Notes: generated by a model from the sequence alone, not told the origin. DNA of 64,000 bases from an uncultured SAR86 cluster bacterium (GCA_902558395.1 CACEDS010000003.1:220920-284919), one strand, 5' to 3'; numbered from the stretch's first letter, positions 46,424-57,191 are shown. Program-made: numbers and translations.

Positions 46424-48283
46424 ATGAAGTTTTTTAAAAATATAATTTTGAACTTATTTCTGTTTTTTGGAAGTGTAAATGTGTTATTGGCACAAGAATC
46501 TTTTATTCTTAATTATGAGGATGTAGACATAAAAAAAGTAACACAGGATATAGCTCAATTTTCAAAAAAAACAATTATTTTAGACCCAAGAGTTAAAGGA
46601 AGAATAACAATATACTCAAACGCTAATTTAGATAGAAGGCAAGTTTGGGATGTATATCTAAGAACAATTCAAGTAAATGGATTTAGTGCAATTTCTGAAA
46701 ATGGTTTTGTAAGAATTGTTCCTGATAATGAAGCTACAAGAGATAAAAATACCGCATCTGTATCCTCATCAGGAGACTATCAAACATTAATAATACCTTT
46801 AATAAACAGATCAACTGAAGAGGTTCTGCCAATGATAAAACCTATAACGGGTAGACAATCTCATTTATCAAGTATCCCCTCAATAAACTCTATTCTAATT
46901 GTAGATAGATCTAGCAATGTTCAAAGGATTAATGATCTTATAAAGGATTTAGATAAAAATAATGCTGCAAAAATATCAATTATAAAATTAAATAACCTAT
47001 CTGCCATTGAAGCAGTCAGAATTCTTGATAAGTTAAAAGCTCAAAATAACCCTACTATCAACAAATTTATAGCTATACCATTCAATCCATCTAATTCAGT
47101 AATTGTTTCAGCTAATGAATATGTCACTAATAATATTAACGAAACACTCAAATCACTAGATGAGGATGTTAAAACAGATGACTCAATTGATATCGTTTAC
47201 CTAAAATATGCTAAATCTGCTGACATAGCAGCAATCCTTAATTCTGTTTCAAGCGGATTCATACCTGACAATGATGGCGCTAAAACAGTGATAACACATC
47301 ATGAAAAAACTAATTCTTTAATTATTTCATCTGCAGAAGCTAATTTAGCAACTATCAGGAATATTATTTCTCAGCTTGATATAAGAAGGGCACAGGTTTT
47401 GGTTGAAGCTATAATTGTTGAATTATCAGAGACTGCCGCCAGTTCTCTTGGTGTTGAGACTGTTTTTAATGGAACTGATAAAGACAGTGTTCCAATTGGC
47501 GTAACTCGTTTTGGTGGCTCAGGACCAGATCTCTTAACAATTATTGGATCTTCAGCTGATGAAACTGATGTAAATTTATCAACCACGGCTTCAGCATCAT
47601 TACTTAATACACAAGGATTGATAGCTGGGTTTGGTGATTTAACTCCTGGCAAGGATAATTTTGTAGGAATTATTAATGCAATATCACAAGACTCTAATTC
47701 AAATATACTTGCAACTCCATCACTAATGGCAATGGATAATGAGTTAGCTACTTCTATAATTGGTCAAGAAATTCCAATTACTACTGGTGAAAGCTTGGGA
47801 ACTAATAATGCTAATCCTTTTAGAACTACATCTAGACAAGAGGTTGGTATTAAACTTGAGGTAACACCTCAAATAAATGAAGGTAGTTCTGTTGTTATGC
47901 AAATTAAAATTGAGGTTTCCGGTGTTGCTGGAGTTCCTATGAGTGGTATAGATATTATTACAAATAAAAGAGCAATTGAGACAACAGCACTTGTTGATAA
48001 CAATCAAATTATAGTTCTTGGGGGTCTTGTTGATGAAGATAAACAAGATACTATTTCTAAGGTTCCACTTCTTGGCTCTGTACCTATTCTTGGAAGATTA
48101 TTTCAATCCTCTTCCTCAACTACTGTTAAGAAAAACCTAATGGTCTTTTTAAGACCAACTATCATAACTGATTCAGAATCAGCCATGTCTACGTCAAGTG
48201 ATAAATACAATTATATAAAGGCTAGACAAATGTTAACTGGTGAATCTCAACAACTAATCGATTTAACCAATCCAAAAGATTAA
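46424..48283 (+). CDS. gspD: Type II secretion secretin
   Basis: FILNYEDVDIKKVTQDIAQFSKKTIILDPRVKGRITIYS N-domain; secretin core VGIKLEVTPQINEGSSVVMQIKIEVS, KVPLLGSVPILGRLFQS. Start ambiguous (46406 or 46424). Confidence 0.95.
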   Translation: MKFFKNIILNLFLFFGSVNVLLAQESFILNYEDVDIKKVTQDIAQFSKKTIILDPRVKGRITIYSNANLDRRQVWDVYLRTIQVNGFSAISENGFVRIVPDNEATRDKNTASVSSSGDYQTLIIPLINRSTEEVLPMIKPITGRQSHLSSIPSINSILIVDRSSNVQRINDLIKDLDKNNAAKISIIKLNNLSAIEAVRILDKLKAQNNPTINKFIAIPFNPSNSVIVSANEYVTNNINETLKSLDEDVKTDDSIDIVYLKYAKSADIAAILNSVSSGFIPDNDGAKTVITHHEKTNSLIISSAEANLATIRNIISQLDIRRAQVLVEAIIVELSETAASSLGVETVFNGTDKDSVPIGVTRFGGSGPDLLTIIGSSADETDVNLSTTASASLLNTQGLIAGFGDLTPGKDNFVGIINAISQDSNSNILATPSLMAMDNELATSIIGQEIPITTGESLGTNNANPFRTTSRQEVGIKLEVTPQINEGSSVVMQIKIEVSGVAGVPMSGIDIITNKRAIETTALVDNNQIIVLGGLVDEDKQDTISKVPLLGSVPILGRLFQSSSSTTVKKNLMVFLRPTIITDSESAMSTSSDKYNYIKARQMLTGESQQLIDLTNPKD

Positions 48284-48289
48284 TGAACG

Positions 48290-49789
48290 ATGTCTATTTC
48301 GTCCATGGATAGAGAAAAATTTAATATTCTTCCTTATGACTTTGTCAAAGAAAATCAGATTATTGCGTCCAAAGATCCTGATGGTTATGAGGTAATTTCA
48401 CCAAACACTATTTCACCAGACCTTTATCATGAGCTTTTCAAGTTCCTAAAAACTGAATTTGCACTTAAACGAGTCAGTTCAGAAGAATTTAATGAACTTT
48501 TAACAAATACCTTCTCAATTGATGATGCATCTAATGATATATCAGAAGAATTATCTGATGAATTCGATCTTCAATCATTTGCTGGCTCAATTACTGCAAC
48601 TGAAGATTTATTAAGTGGAGGAGATGATACACCAATAATAAAATTAATTAATGGAGTTATTAGCCAGGCTATCAAAAATAGAGCTTCAGATATTCATTTT
48701 GAGCCATATGAAGACAAAATTATAATCAGATATAGGGTTGACGGAATTCTAAGAGAAGTTTTATCACAAGATAGCAAAATATCTTCAGTATTAATCTCTA
48801 GAATTAAAATTATTTCTGGATTAGATATTTCGGAGAGAAGATTGCCACAAGATGGTAGGGTTTCACTTTCTCTTGGTGATAAAAGTGTTGATGTCAGAGT
48901 TTCTACTTTACCCTCATCATATGGTGAGAGAGTAGTTTTAAGGTTGTTAGATAAACAGTCAGCTCAAATAAATATTGATGACTTAGGTCTACCAGAGCAC
49001 ATATTGTCTAATTATAAATCCTCTTTAAAAAATCCTGAGGGAATAATCTTATTCACTGGTCCAACCGGTTCTGGTAAAACTACAACTTTATATGCAGGTC
49101 TCCGATATTTAAGTGACTCTTCCCAGAATATTCTGACAGTTGAAGATCCAGTAGAATATACACTTGAAGGAGTTGGCCAGACCCAAGTTAATTCAAAAAC
49201 CGGATATACATTTGCTAAAGGATTGAGAGCTATTCTTAGACAAGACCCTGATGTTGTCATGATTGGTGAAATGAGAGATGTTGAGACTGCACAAATTGGG
49301 ATTCAAGCAAGCTTAACCGGACATCTGGTTCTTTCTACAGTCCATACAAATAGCGCTATTGCTGCAATTACAAGACTTCGAGATATGGGTATTGAGTCCT
49401 TTCTTTTAGCTTCAAGTTTAAGAACAATAATATCTCAAAGACTTGTAAGAAGATTGTGTTTAAATTGTTGTTTTGAAGAAGATGCTACCAATGAGGTAGC
49501 CAAACTATTTAACTTACCAGCTGGTAAAAAAATATGTAACTCTAAAGGATGTGAGAATTGCTCACATACTGGATATCAAGGAAGGATTGCTATCGCTGAA
49601 TGTATTCAAGTAGATAAAGAATTAAAAGATATGATTCATAATAACTCGTCTGAAAATGAAATTTCAAATTACGTTTTTAAAGACAATCAATCAATAGATC
49701 AGGCTTCATTAGGACTTTTATTAAATGGTGTTACCTCAGCAGAAGAGCTTATTAGGGTTGGAAATTTAAAAGAAGATGCCAACCTATAA
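48290..49789 (+). CDS. gspE: Type II secretion ATPase
   Basis: Walker A GPTGSGKTTTLYAGL, SDIHFEPYEDKIIIRYRVDG, TGHLVLSTVHTNSA, zinc site CLNCC...CSHTGYQGR. Confidence 0.96.
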   Translation: MSISSMDREKFNILPYDFVKENQIIASKDPDGYEVISPNTISPDLYHELFKFLKTEFALKRVSSEEFNELLTNTFSIDDASNDISEELSDEFDLQSFAGSITATEDLLSGGDDTPIIKLINGVISQAIKNRASDIHFEPYEDKIIIRYRVDGILREVLSQDSKISSVLISRIKIISGLDISERRLPQDGRVSLSLGDKSVDVRVSTLPSSYGERVVLRLLDKQSAQINIDDLGLPEHILSNYKSSLKNPEGIILFTGPTGSGKTTTLYAGLRYLSDSSQNILTVEDPVEYTLEGVGQTQVNSKTGYTFAKGLRAILRQDPDVVMIGEMRDVETAQIGIQASLTGHLVLSTVHTNSAIAAITRLRDMGIESFLLASSLRTIISQRLVRRLCLNCCFEEDATNEVAKLFNLPAGKKICNSKGCENCSHTGYQGRIAIAECIQVDKELKDMIHNNSSENEISNYVFKDNQSIDQASLGLLLNGVTSAEELIRVGNLKEDANL

Positions 49790-50972
49790 TTATATTGCTC
49801 TAAATAATAATGGTACAAAGAAAAAGGGAATTCTGAGTGCTTCATCTGAAAGAGAAGCAAGAAGATTTATAAAAGATCTTCAATTAACTCCCATAAGTGT
49901 AACTATTACTACTAGGAGACCTTCATTTAGATCAAAGATAAAAAATAAAGAAATAGTTTTAATGACAAGGCAGTTAGCTACTCTTCTTGAAGCGAATACA
50001 TCCATTGTAGATGCATTAAAAATAACCGCAGATCAATTAAATAATAAGGATCTAATAAGTATTATCCTTAATTTACGAGAGGATGTAATACAAGGAAAAA
50101 GACTCGGACAGTCAATGAAAAAGTATCCAGATGTTTTTAATAATACATATTCTTCTTTGGTTACTGCTGGAGATTCATCAGGAAGCCTTGATCTAATATT
50201 TAATAAGTTAGCAGATTATCTTGAAGAGAGTGCATCTATTAGACAAAAGGTTTTCTCAGCTTTAACTTATCCAATTATCTTAATAGGGTTTTCTATAGTA
50301 GTGATAATTGCTTTGTTAACTTTTGTATTACCGCAAGTTATTGGACAGTTTGTAAAAGCAGGAGCCGAACTACCTTTAATAACGAATTTATTAATAGGAT
50401 TATCAAATAATATTTTTATAATTCTTTTATTTTTAGCCATACTTATTTTTTTAGTTACATTAGGCTATAAAAAGCATGTAGCAAATATTGAAAATCATAT
50501 CTCCGCTCATAAAAAATTATTAAATTTACCTTTGATTGGTGATTTTATTTTAATATCTGAAGTTGAAAGGTTTTCGAGTACCATGGCGCTAATTATGGAA
50601 TCTGGTACTAATTTAGACATTGCTTTAGAAGAGTCTTCGAAAGTTTTTAATAATAAATATTTACATCATGTTGTGATGAATGTAAAAAATGATGTGGTTG
50701 AGGGTAAAGATTTTATTTTTTCATTTAATAAAACAAAAGTATTTCCAAGTATATTTATGCAATTAATTTCAAGCGGATATAAGTCAGGAAATTTAGTAAG
50801 GATGTTTTACAAGGCATCAGATTTTTTAAGAAATGAAATTGACTCCAAAAGATCAGTATTTTTATCGCTCTTGGAACCTTTAGTTATAATTTTTATGGGA
50901 GGTTTTATTATGTTAATTGTTCTAGCTATACTTATCCCTATAATGCAGATGAACACTCTCTCACTAGGATAA
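49776..50972 (+). CDS. gspF: Type II secretion inner-membrane protein
   Basis: MPTYNYIALNNNGTKKKG, MTRQLATLLEAN, TM pattern of GspF. Confidence 0.93.
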   Translation: MPTYNYIALNNNGTKKKGILSASSEREARRFIKDLQLTPISVTITTRRPSFRSKIKNKEIVLMTRQLATLLEANTSIVDALKITADQLNNKDLISIILNLREDVIQGKRLGQSMKKYPDVFNNTYSSLVTAGDSSGSLDLIFNKLADYLEESASIRQKVFSALTYPIILIGFSIVVIIALLTFVLPQVIGQFVKAGAELPLITNLLIGLSNNIFIILLFLAILIFLVTLGYKKHVANIENHISAHKKLLNLPLIGDFILISEVERFSSTMALIMESGTNLDIALEESSKVFNNKYLHHVVMNVKNDVVEGKDFIFSFNKTKVFPSIFMQLISSGYKSGNLVRMFYKASDFLRNEIDSKRSVFLSLLEPLVIIFMGGFIMLIVLAILIPIMQMNTLSLG

Positions 50973-50975
50973 ATT

Positions 50976-51404
50976 ATGAAAAAATATAAAAAAGGTTTTA
51001 CTTTAATAGAGCTAATGGCTGTATTAGTTATACTTGGTATTTTAGGTACTATCGTTGTTATTAATGTTTCTCCGGTTTTCCAAAGAGCAAATTTAGAGAA
51101 AATAAAAGCAGACATGGCTCAAACTGAAAAAGCATTAGAAATGTATAAATTTAATGAACTTCAGTATCCATCTACTTCTCAAGGATTAGAGGCGCTTATT
51201 ATTCCAAATAGTAGCTTAAAAAACCCTTATTTATTCCCTGAGGATGGTTATATTTCTTCTATACCTTTAGATCCATGGGGAAGAGAATATCTTTATGAAT
51301 TTCCACCAAGAAAATCTAAAAAATTTGATTTATACACTTTAGGTGCAGATGGTATGGAGGGCGGATCTGGAGATGACACTGACATCGGTAATTGGATGCA
51401 ATAA
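50976..51404 (+). CDS. gspG: Major pseudopilin
   Basis: KKGFTLIELMAVLVILGIL; QYPSTSQGLEALI; C-terminal GGSGDDTDIGNW calcium-site pattern. Confidence 0.95.
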   Translation: MKKYKKGFTLIELMAVLVILGILGTIVVINVSPVFQRANLEKIKADMAQTEKALEMYKFNELQYPSTSQGLEALIIPNSSLKNPYLFPEDGYISSIPLDPWGREYLYEFPPRKSKKFDLYTLGADGMEGGSGDDTDIGNWMQ

Positions 51405-51888
51405 TCTAAAAAGAGGTTTTACTCTTATAGAGATACTTGTTGTTCTTATTGTAATAGGTATTGCCTCATCATTAATTTTTCTAAACTTTAGCTCAGCAAC
51501 TTCAATTTCAAAAAATCAATCAACTTTTGCTAAATTTTTTCATTATTTATCTGAAGAAAGTATTATCACTGGTAATGTAATAGGCTGGCATGCTGACAAT
51601 AATAATCAATTTTCTTACTCGCTTGATAACAATAATAAAGTCATTTCAAATATTACAAACCCGTATTCTAATAATTGGAAGAATCTGACAAATTTTAAAA
51701 AAACATTTAAGTCATTTGATGGCTCTAAGATTGATTTTAATTTAGACGTCGATGAATCACCTTTGCTATTATTTTATCCTTCGGGTGAAAACTCTGGAGG
51801 CCATATAAATATATATTTTGATAATTATATTCAAATAATTGAAATTAACTCTAATGGAAAAGTCACATCACAAATTATCAACTACTAA
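51373..51888 (+). CDS. gspH: Minor pseudopilin GspH-like
   Basis: LKRGFTLIEILVVLIVIGIA. Likely ATG at 51373 inside the 3' end of gspG. Confidence 0.8.
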   Translation: MTLTSVIGCNNLKRGFTLIEILVVLIVIGIASSLIFLNFSSATSISKNQSTFAKFFHYLSEESIITGNVIGWHADNNNQFSYSLDNNNKVISNITNPYSNNWKNLTNFKKTFKSFDGSKIDFNLDVDESPLLLFYPSGENSGGHINIYFDNYIQIIEINSNGKVTSQIINY

Positions 51889-52240
51889 AAAAGGCTTTAG
51901 CTTAATTGAGATAGTTGTAGCCTTATTTATTCTAAGCACTTCAATACTTGTTTTATATAATTTAGTTTTGTCTACAAGCATATCCATATTTAATTTAGAT
52001 GATTATTACCACTCCAAGGAAGTTGCAAATAATAGAATAGCTCTAATTCACACTATTGAAAAACCATCAATTGGCAATGCTCGCTCAGGATATATGAAGA
52101 TGGGTAGTAAAGAATGGCGTTGGGAAGAAACCTTTGAAGCCAGTGATTCTGAGGAACTTATAAAATATGTAATATTAGTTCAAGAAAAAAATTCTAATCA
52201 ATATTTATATAAATCTGAAGGATTTCTTATTAATGAATAA
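51854..52240 (+). CDS. gspI: Minor pseudopilin GspI-like
   Basis: KKGFSLIEIVVALFILSTSIL; positional order. Confidence 0.85.
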   Translation: MEKSHHKLSTTKKGFSLIEIVVALFILSTSILVLYNLVLSTSISIFNLDDYYHSKEVANNRIALIHTIEKPSIGNARSGYMKMGSKEWRWEETFEASDSEELIKYVILVQEKNSNQYLYKSEGFLINE

Positions 52241-52829
52241 TAAAGGTTTTACAATAATTGAAGTTTTAGTATCACTGGTTATTCTTTCAATGATAGCAAT
52301 AGTATCATCTAATATCTTAAAATCATCTTTAGAGTCAGAACAAGAAACATCTGCACAACTAAATTCAATCAAAGAATTAAGCTTAGCTTCAACCATTATT
52401 AGAAGAGATTTTAGACAAATCGTAAATGCTCGTATGAAAGATTTTTACGGTAATAACCTCTATGGAACTATTATAAATCAGATTAACTCAGATAGTTTAA
52501 TATTTAATTCAAATATTAAATCTATGTCTAATGACGTTTCTCCAATTAAAAGAATTAACTATGAATTAATTGATAATAAGTTGGTCAGAAAACAATTTTT
52601 TTCTTCAAACCCTTATAGTCAAGACGATTTCACAGAAATTGAATTAATTAAAGATATTGAAAATTTACAACTCTCTTTCTTCTATGAAAACTCGTGGCAT
52701 GAATCGTGGCCAATTAGCCTTATAACCTCAAAAAAAATTCCTACTTTGATAAAAATTGAATTTTCAAAGAAAAATAAAGAGTATTCATGGATTATTGATC
52801 CGAACATAACCTATGCATTACAAAACTAA
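52233..52829 (+). CDS. gspJ: Minor pseudopilin GspJ-like
   Basis: NKGFTIIEVLVSLVILSMIAI, IIRRDFRQIVNA. Confidence 0.85.
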   Translation: MNNKGFTIIEVLVSLVILSMIAIVSSNILKSSLESEQETSAQLNSIKELSLASTIIRRDFRQIVNARMKDFYGNNLYGTIINQINSDSLIFNSNIKSMSNDVSPIKRINYELIDNKLVRKQFFSSNPYSQDDFTEIELIKDIENLQLSFFYENSWHESWPISLITSKKIPTLIKIEFSKKNKEYSWIIDPNITYALQN

Positions 52830-53778
52830 AGGAGTTGTTTTAATATCTGTTTTGATGATAGTTTTATTACTTTCATCAGTTGCAGTTCTAATTGGAAACA
52901 ATTATTTTGTTTCATTTAAAAGAGCTCAATATGCTGAATTCCAGACAGTATCTCTAAATATTTTTAGAAATATTGAATCTCTTGCACAAAAAAAGATTGA
53001 TAACGAACTTAGATTTAATTCAAAGATACATGCAAAGAATAATGCATTATTTCTTAATGATTTTATTTTTGAATTAAATAATGGCATTGTTACAGGAAAA
53101 ATTACTGACGCTTCAAACTGTTTTAACATTAATTCTATTGTCACAAAAGTTAAGAATGAATTTAAACCAAATGAAAAGAACATAGAAGTTTTTAAAAAAT
53201 TAATGAGTTTAAATGAAGTCGATTTAAATTTAACAGATGAAGCTATTGATCAAATTATTGATTGGATTGATGGTGACTCTAATCCAAGAGCATATGGTTT
53301 AGAAGATTATTACTATTCTGGACCATTAAACAACCCAAAAGAGTACACAGGTAGTAGATTGTTTTATGCACTTGCTGAGCTAAAGGGTCTTCCAGCTATA
53401 AGAAAGATAGGTTGGAACATTTTTGAGGATAATTTTTGTGTTTTTCCCGACAATATACTTAATGTAAATATAAACACACTTGAAATGCGTCATGACATGC
53501 TATTAGCTTCAATATTTTCAAATATGCCATATACTGATGCTCAATATATATTGGATAATATTCCCGAGGAAGGCTTTAGGGATATTAATGATCTTAAGCG
53601 AGCATTTCCATCTTATGAATTAGATAACGGAAATATGCATATTGAGTTTTCATCTTCAAAATTTACGCTTACCACATCATTTTCATACGAGAATTATGTT
53701 TCAGATTCTGTTAGTAAGATTTACTATGGAGCCAATAATAATAGCTATATTACCTCAAGAATTTATAATGGAATCTAA
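52813..53778 (+). CDS. gspK: Minor pseudopilin GspK
   Basis: KGVVLISVLMIVLLLSSVAVLIG N-terminus, ITDASNCFNINSI, DWIDGDSNPRAYGLEDYYY. Confidence 0.9.
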   Translation: MHYKTKGVVLISVLMIVLLLSSVAVLIGNNYFVSFKRAQYAEFQTVSLNIFRNIESLAQKKIDNELRFNSKIHAKNNALFLNDFIFELNNGIVTGKITDASNCFNINSIVTKVKNEFKPNEKNIEVFKKLMSLNEVDLNLTDEAIDQIIDWIDGDSNPRAYGLEDYYYSGPLNNPKEYTGSRLFYALAELKGLPAIRKIGWNIFEDNFCVFPDNILNVNINTLEMRHDMLLASIFSNMPYTDAQYILDNIPEEGFRDINDLKRAFPSYELDNGNMHIEFSSSKFTLTTSFSYENYVSDSVSKIYYGANNNSYITSRIYNGI

Positions 53779-54927
53779 ATGAACTTCTACATAGCACATA
53801 TTCTTAGCTCAAACCTTGATTTAATTCATTTGTACAATGCAAGTAGTAAAAATGAATCTAAAAAAACGCTCAACTCACTTAGACAACTTGATGACATTGA
53901 TGATGCTGAATTACTTTTAGTTTTAATTCCATCATCGGAGGTTACCTCATATGAATTTATTCAAAATACCTCTTTATCTGAGCAAATAAATATTGCAAAT
54001 TTTATTTCTGATATTGATTCAAATTTTATTGATCCTGTATCTGATAATGAGTATTTTCTTTCTGAAGCAGCAGGATATGTTGTAAACAAAAGTTTTTTAA
54101 CTGAGTTAAATCAATATTTAAGTAATTTAAATTATAAAGTACATGTTACTCCAGAATATCTCATTAATTCATTTAATGATTCTGATTCTATTACTCAGAT
54201 AGATAAAAAATATATGTTTGCATATAAAAATAAATGCGGTTTTAGTATTTCCGGTAACAATCTAAATCAATACTTAGAGCTTGTTGTTAATGACAAGCCA
54301 AACTATGAGCCAATAATTTATAGCTCTAACATTGATTTAAATAATAAATTCAAGTCTACATATGAGAATAAGGATTTTGTATTTCAGGATGTTGACAGTA
54401 CAAAAGTAGAATCTTTGCCTAATTTTTTTAAAATTAACTTATCTTTAAATTTATTTATAAAGAAAATGAATTTTTCTAGAGCACAATTAATCAGTTCTCT
54501 ATTAGCCATATTTTTTATAATTGTTGCTCCCAATTACCTTGTTTATAAAAACAAGCATGATGCTCAACTATTTGTTGATGCTACTTTTAATATTTTTTCT
54601 TCATTAAGCAAGGATATTAATAGGGTGGTAGCCCCCAGGAACCAAATAGATCAGATTTTAGAAAACGTTCCTATGAATAATACACCTGATATTAAGCTTC
54701 CAAACTTAGATTTATTCTTTAAATATGGCGAAAAATATATTTCAGATATTACAGTTGATGTAAAAAACTCCTCTGCAAAAGTAAAGATAAATTCGATGCC
54801 TTCTTTTCAATTTAATATATTAAAAAACGGGGCTGAAAAATTAAATATTAAAATTTCTGAACAAAACTTAGAAACAACAGATGGCAATATTGATGGAGTA
54901 TTAAACCTAAAATATGAAAATAATTAA
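53779..54927 (+). CDS. gspL: GspL-like type II secretion protein
   Basis: Position between gspK and gspM; cytoplasmic domain, one central TM (LISSLLAIFFIIVAPNYLVY), periplasmic ferredoxin-like tail. Confidence 0.75.
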   Translation: MNFYIAHILSSNLDLIHLYNASSKNESKKTLNSLRQLDDIDDAELLLVLIPSSEVTSYEFIQNTSLSEQINIANFISDIDSNFIDPVSDNEYFLSEAAGYVVNKSFLTELNQYLSNLNYKVHVTPEYLINSFNDSDSITQIDKKYMFAYKNKCGFSISGNNLNQYLELVVNDKPNYEPIIYSSNIDLNNKFKSTYENKDFVFQDVDSTKVESLPNFFKINLSLNLFIKKMNFSRAQLISSLLAIFFIIVAPNYLVYKNKHDAQLFVDATFNIFSSLSKDINRVVAPRNQIDQILENVPMNNTPDIKLPNLDLFFKYGEKYISDITVDVKNSSAKVKINSMPSFQFNILKNGAEKLNIKISEQNLETTDGNIDGVLNLKYENN

Positions 54928-55366
54928 TTTATATAAAAATCTTCAAGAAAGAGAAAGGAAACTAGTTCTGATTTCCTTTGTTTTAATTATTTTTCTTATT
55001 CTATATTTTTCATTTATGAATGTTTATTCGAGTTATACCAGGTCCTCAATAAACTTAGCAAAAGCTAAATCAGACTACGAATATGTTCACAATAAAGTTA
55101 AACTTTTTGAAAGTTCCTATAACAAAAAAAATCTTAGCAGTGAGAATATTGAAAGAATAATTATTGATAACAGTTTTCAGGATAATATAACTAATCTCAA
55201 TATAACTGAGAAAAACTCATCCATTTACATAAGTTTCTTATCTACTAATATCAGTGATGCTGTTACTCTTTCAGAAAAACTAGTTAATAGTTCCAATAGC
55301 GAAATAGCTAATATTAAATATGAAAACTTTAACAATAAAGTAAGCGCTGAATTAATATTTAACTAG
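54914..55366 (+). CDS. gspM: GspM-like type II secretion protein
   Basis: LQERERKLVLISFVLIIFLILYFSF, single N-terminal TM, positional. Confidence 0.75.
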   Translation: MKIINLYKNLQERERKLVLISFVLIIFLILYFSFMNVYSSYTRSSINLAKAKSDYEYVHNKVKLFESSYNKKNLSSENIERIIIDNSFQDNITNLNITEKNSSIYISFLSTNISDAVTLSEKLVNSSNSEIANIKYENFNNKVSAELIFN

Positions 55367-56223
55367 CTTCTTGAGATCGTTATCTTATCTGAATAGAGCT
55401 CATGGAAGGTCTTTACTGCAATTGAATCAGAAACTCCCCATTTAGTTGATTTGATAGTTTTTACTTTTAAAAGTTTTGCAATTTCGATATAAATTTTTAA
55501 TGCTTCATCTATAACGTCAGCTCTATCATTGGCTAGATTATATTTTTTTATTTTTTCATTAAGACTTAATACACCTAGCTCATTGGCAAATTGAATAAGA
55601 TCATTAGTTGGCATCTTGTTTGATTCATAGATTTTTAAAAAAGATCTAATGTTGCCTCCCAGACCGACTAAAAACTCTACTTTATTTTGTTTTTTCAACC
55701 AATTCTTTAATCTTTTCCATTCACTCAGATCATTTTTATTAAGCATTCCTCTTACAGCCCCTAATTGGAATGATTGAATAATATGCCGATCATCTTGGTA
55801 TATATAGATTTCTGTACTTCCTCCGCCCACATCTACAAATACATTTTTATTTTTTGATTGAGCTTTAGGATGAAGACTAATTAATTTTGCTTCTTCTAAT
55901 CCTGAGATTATTCTAATCGGGTGTTCAATTTTATTTTCAACATATCTTCTAGCGTCTTCTGAGTTTTGAGTATCTCTAAAAGCGCTAGTAGCAACTATTT
56001 CATACATTTTGATATTATTTTTTTCAAAATTCTTTTGATATTTTTTTAAAGTTTTTACTAATTCATTTAATTTATTTTCTTTCAGAAAACCATCTTTAAA
56101 GACGTTTGAACCCAATCTTATAGATGATCTTATTCCTTCTATGAATTCAATTGATGTTGGAGTGGTCTTAAAAATTTTAGACTTTATGGCATTTGTGCCT
56201 ATGTCAATTGAAGCAATTTTCAT
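55363..56223 (-). CDS. Ppx/GppA exopolyphosphatase-family protein
   Basis: IASIDIGTNAIKSKIF, ATSAFRDTQNSEDARRYVE, NVFVDVGGGSTEIYIY. Confidence 0.88.
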   Translation of the reverse strand: MKIASIDIGTNAIKSKIFKTTPTSIEFIEGIRSSIRLGSNVFKDGFLKENKLNELVKTLKKYQKNFEKNNIKMYEIVATSAFRDTQNSEDARRYVENKIEHPIRIISGLEEAKLISLHPKAQSKNKNVFVDVGGGSTEIYIYQDDRHIIQSFQLGAVRGMLNKNDLSEWKRLKNWLKKQNKVEFLVGLGGNIRSFLKIYESNKMPTNDLIQFANELGVLSLNEKIKKYNLANDRADVIDEALKIYIEIAKLLKVKTIKSTKWGVSDSIAVKTFHELYSDKITISRS

Positions 56224-57062
56224 TATGTATCATCACTATATTTGCTTATTATCATAAACTGCTCATAAGTAAGATTTTCAAAAGTAACACCTTCAATAGT
56301 TGCGCTATAGTTTGCAAGGCTTTTTGAATACTTTGCAGGTTTCAGTATTTTTTTATTTTCATATTCCGTTTTTATAAGAAGATATCTTAATGATGTTAGA
56401 CGACCAATCATTTTATTATTTGAATTTATGGATACCCATGGAGATTTATCAGTTGAAGTTTTATCAAACATCTGATCCTTATAAAGAGTGAAGGCATCCC
56501 ACTTGGTAACAATTTTTTCATCATTCTTAGTGAGTTTCCAATATTTTAGTTGTGAGTTTTTTCTTGCATTCATTCTTCTTGTTTGTTGATCTCTTGATAA
56601 AGAAAAATAAAATTTTGTTAACTCAATTCCACTATTTATTAATTCATGCTCCCATTTATTTACTCTTTTCATAAATGTTCTATATTGATGTTCGTTGCAA
56701 TAACCCATTATTGGTTCGGTTATTGCTCTGGTATACCAAGATCTATCAAGAAAAGAGATCTCACCTTTTTTTGGTAAAACTTTTTCCCATCTCTGAAACC
56801 AGTGTGAGGACTCCCATTTAGTTGGAATACCTAGTTGTACGTAATTAAAATTTTTTGGTCTTAGATATTCTGAAAAAAATTTTATTGCAGAACTTTTACC
56901 AGCAGTATCTCTTCCTTCAAAAACAATGCATATTTTCCTATCATTTTTAATGACATCTTCTTGAAGTTTCAATAATTCAATTTGAAGACGACGTTTTTCA
57001 ACAGAGTATGCCTTAGCTTCAAGTCTTTTATATTCTGCTTGGTCTAATGAGATTAGTGACAT
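56223..57062 (-). CDS. ppk2: Polyphosphate kinase 2 family protein
   Basis: ICIVFEGRDTAGKSSAIKFFSEYLRPKN (Walker A), ERGISFLDRSWYTRA-like segment EISFLDRSWYTRAITEPIMGYC. Confidence 0.92.
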   Translation of the reverse strand: MSLISLDQAEYKRLEAKAYSVEKRRLQIELLKLQEDVIKNDRKICIVFEGRDTAGKSSAIKFFSEYLRPKNFNYVQLGIPTKWESSHWFQRWEKVLPKKGEISFLDRSWYTRAITEPIMGYCNEHQYRTFMKRVNKWEHELINSGIELTKFYFSLSRDQQTRRMNARKNSQLKYWKLTKNDEKIVTKWDAFTLYKDQMFDKTSTDKSPWVSINSNNKMIGRLTSLRYLLIKTEYENKKILKPAKYSKSLANYSATIEGVTFENLTYEQFMIISKYSDDT

Positions 57063-57191
57063 AAATTTTTATGATAGTGTTTCTTGTTCTATAAGTTTAT
57101 TAGAATTAAAATTACCAAAACTTACAATAATGTAACATCAAGGATTCAAAGAACCATTATACTTGCCGTTGCTTTAATTTAAATTATTATT

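Noticed and set aside
47371-48046. Minus-strand ORFs (93 and 100 aa) inside gspD
   Set aside because: Antisense frames over the conserved secretin core.
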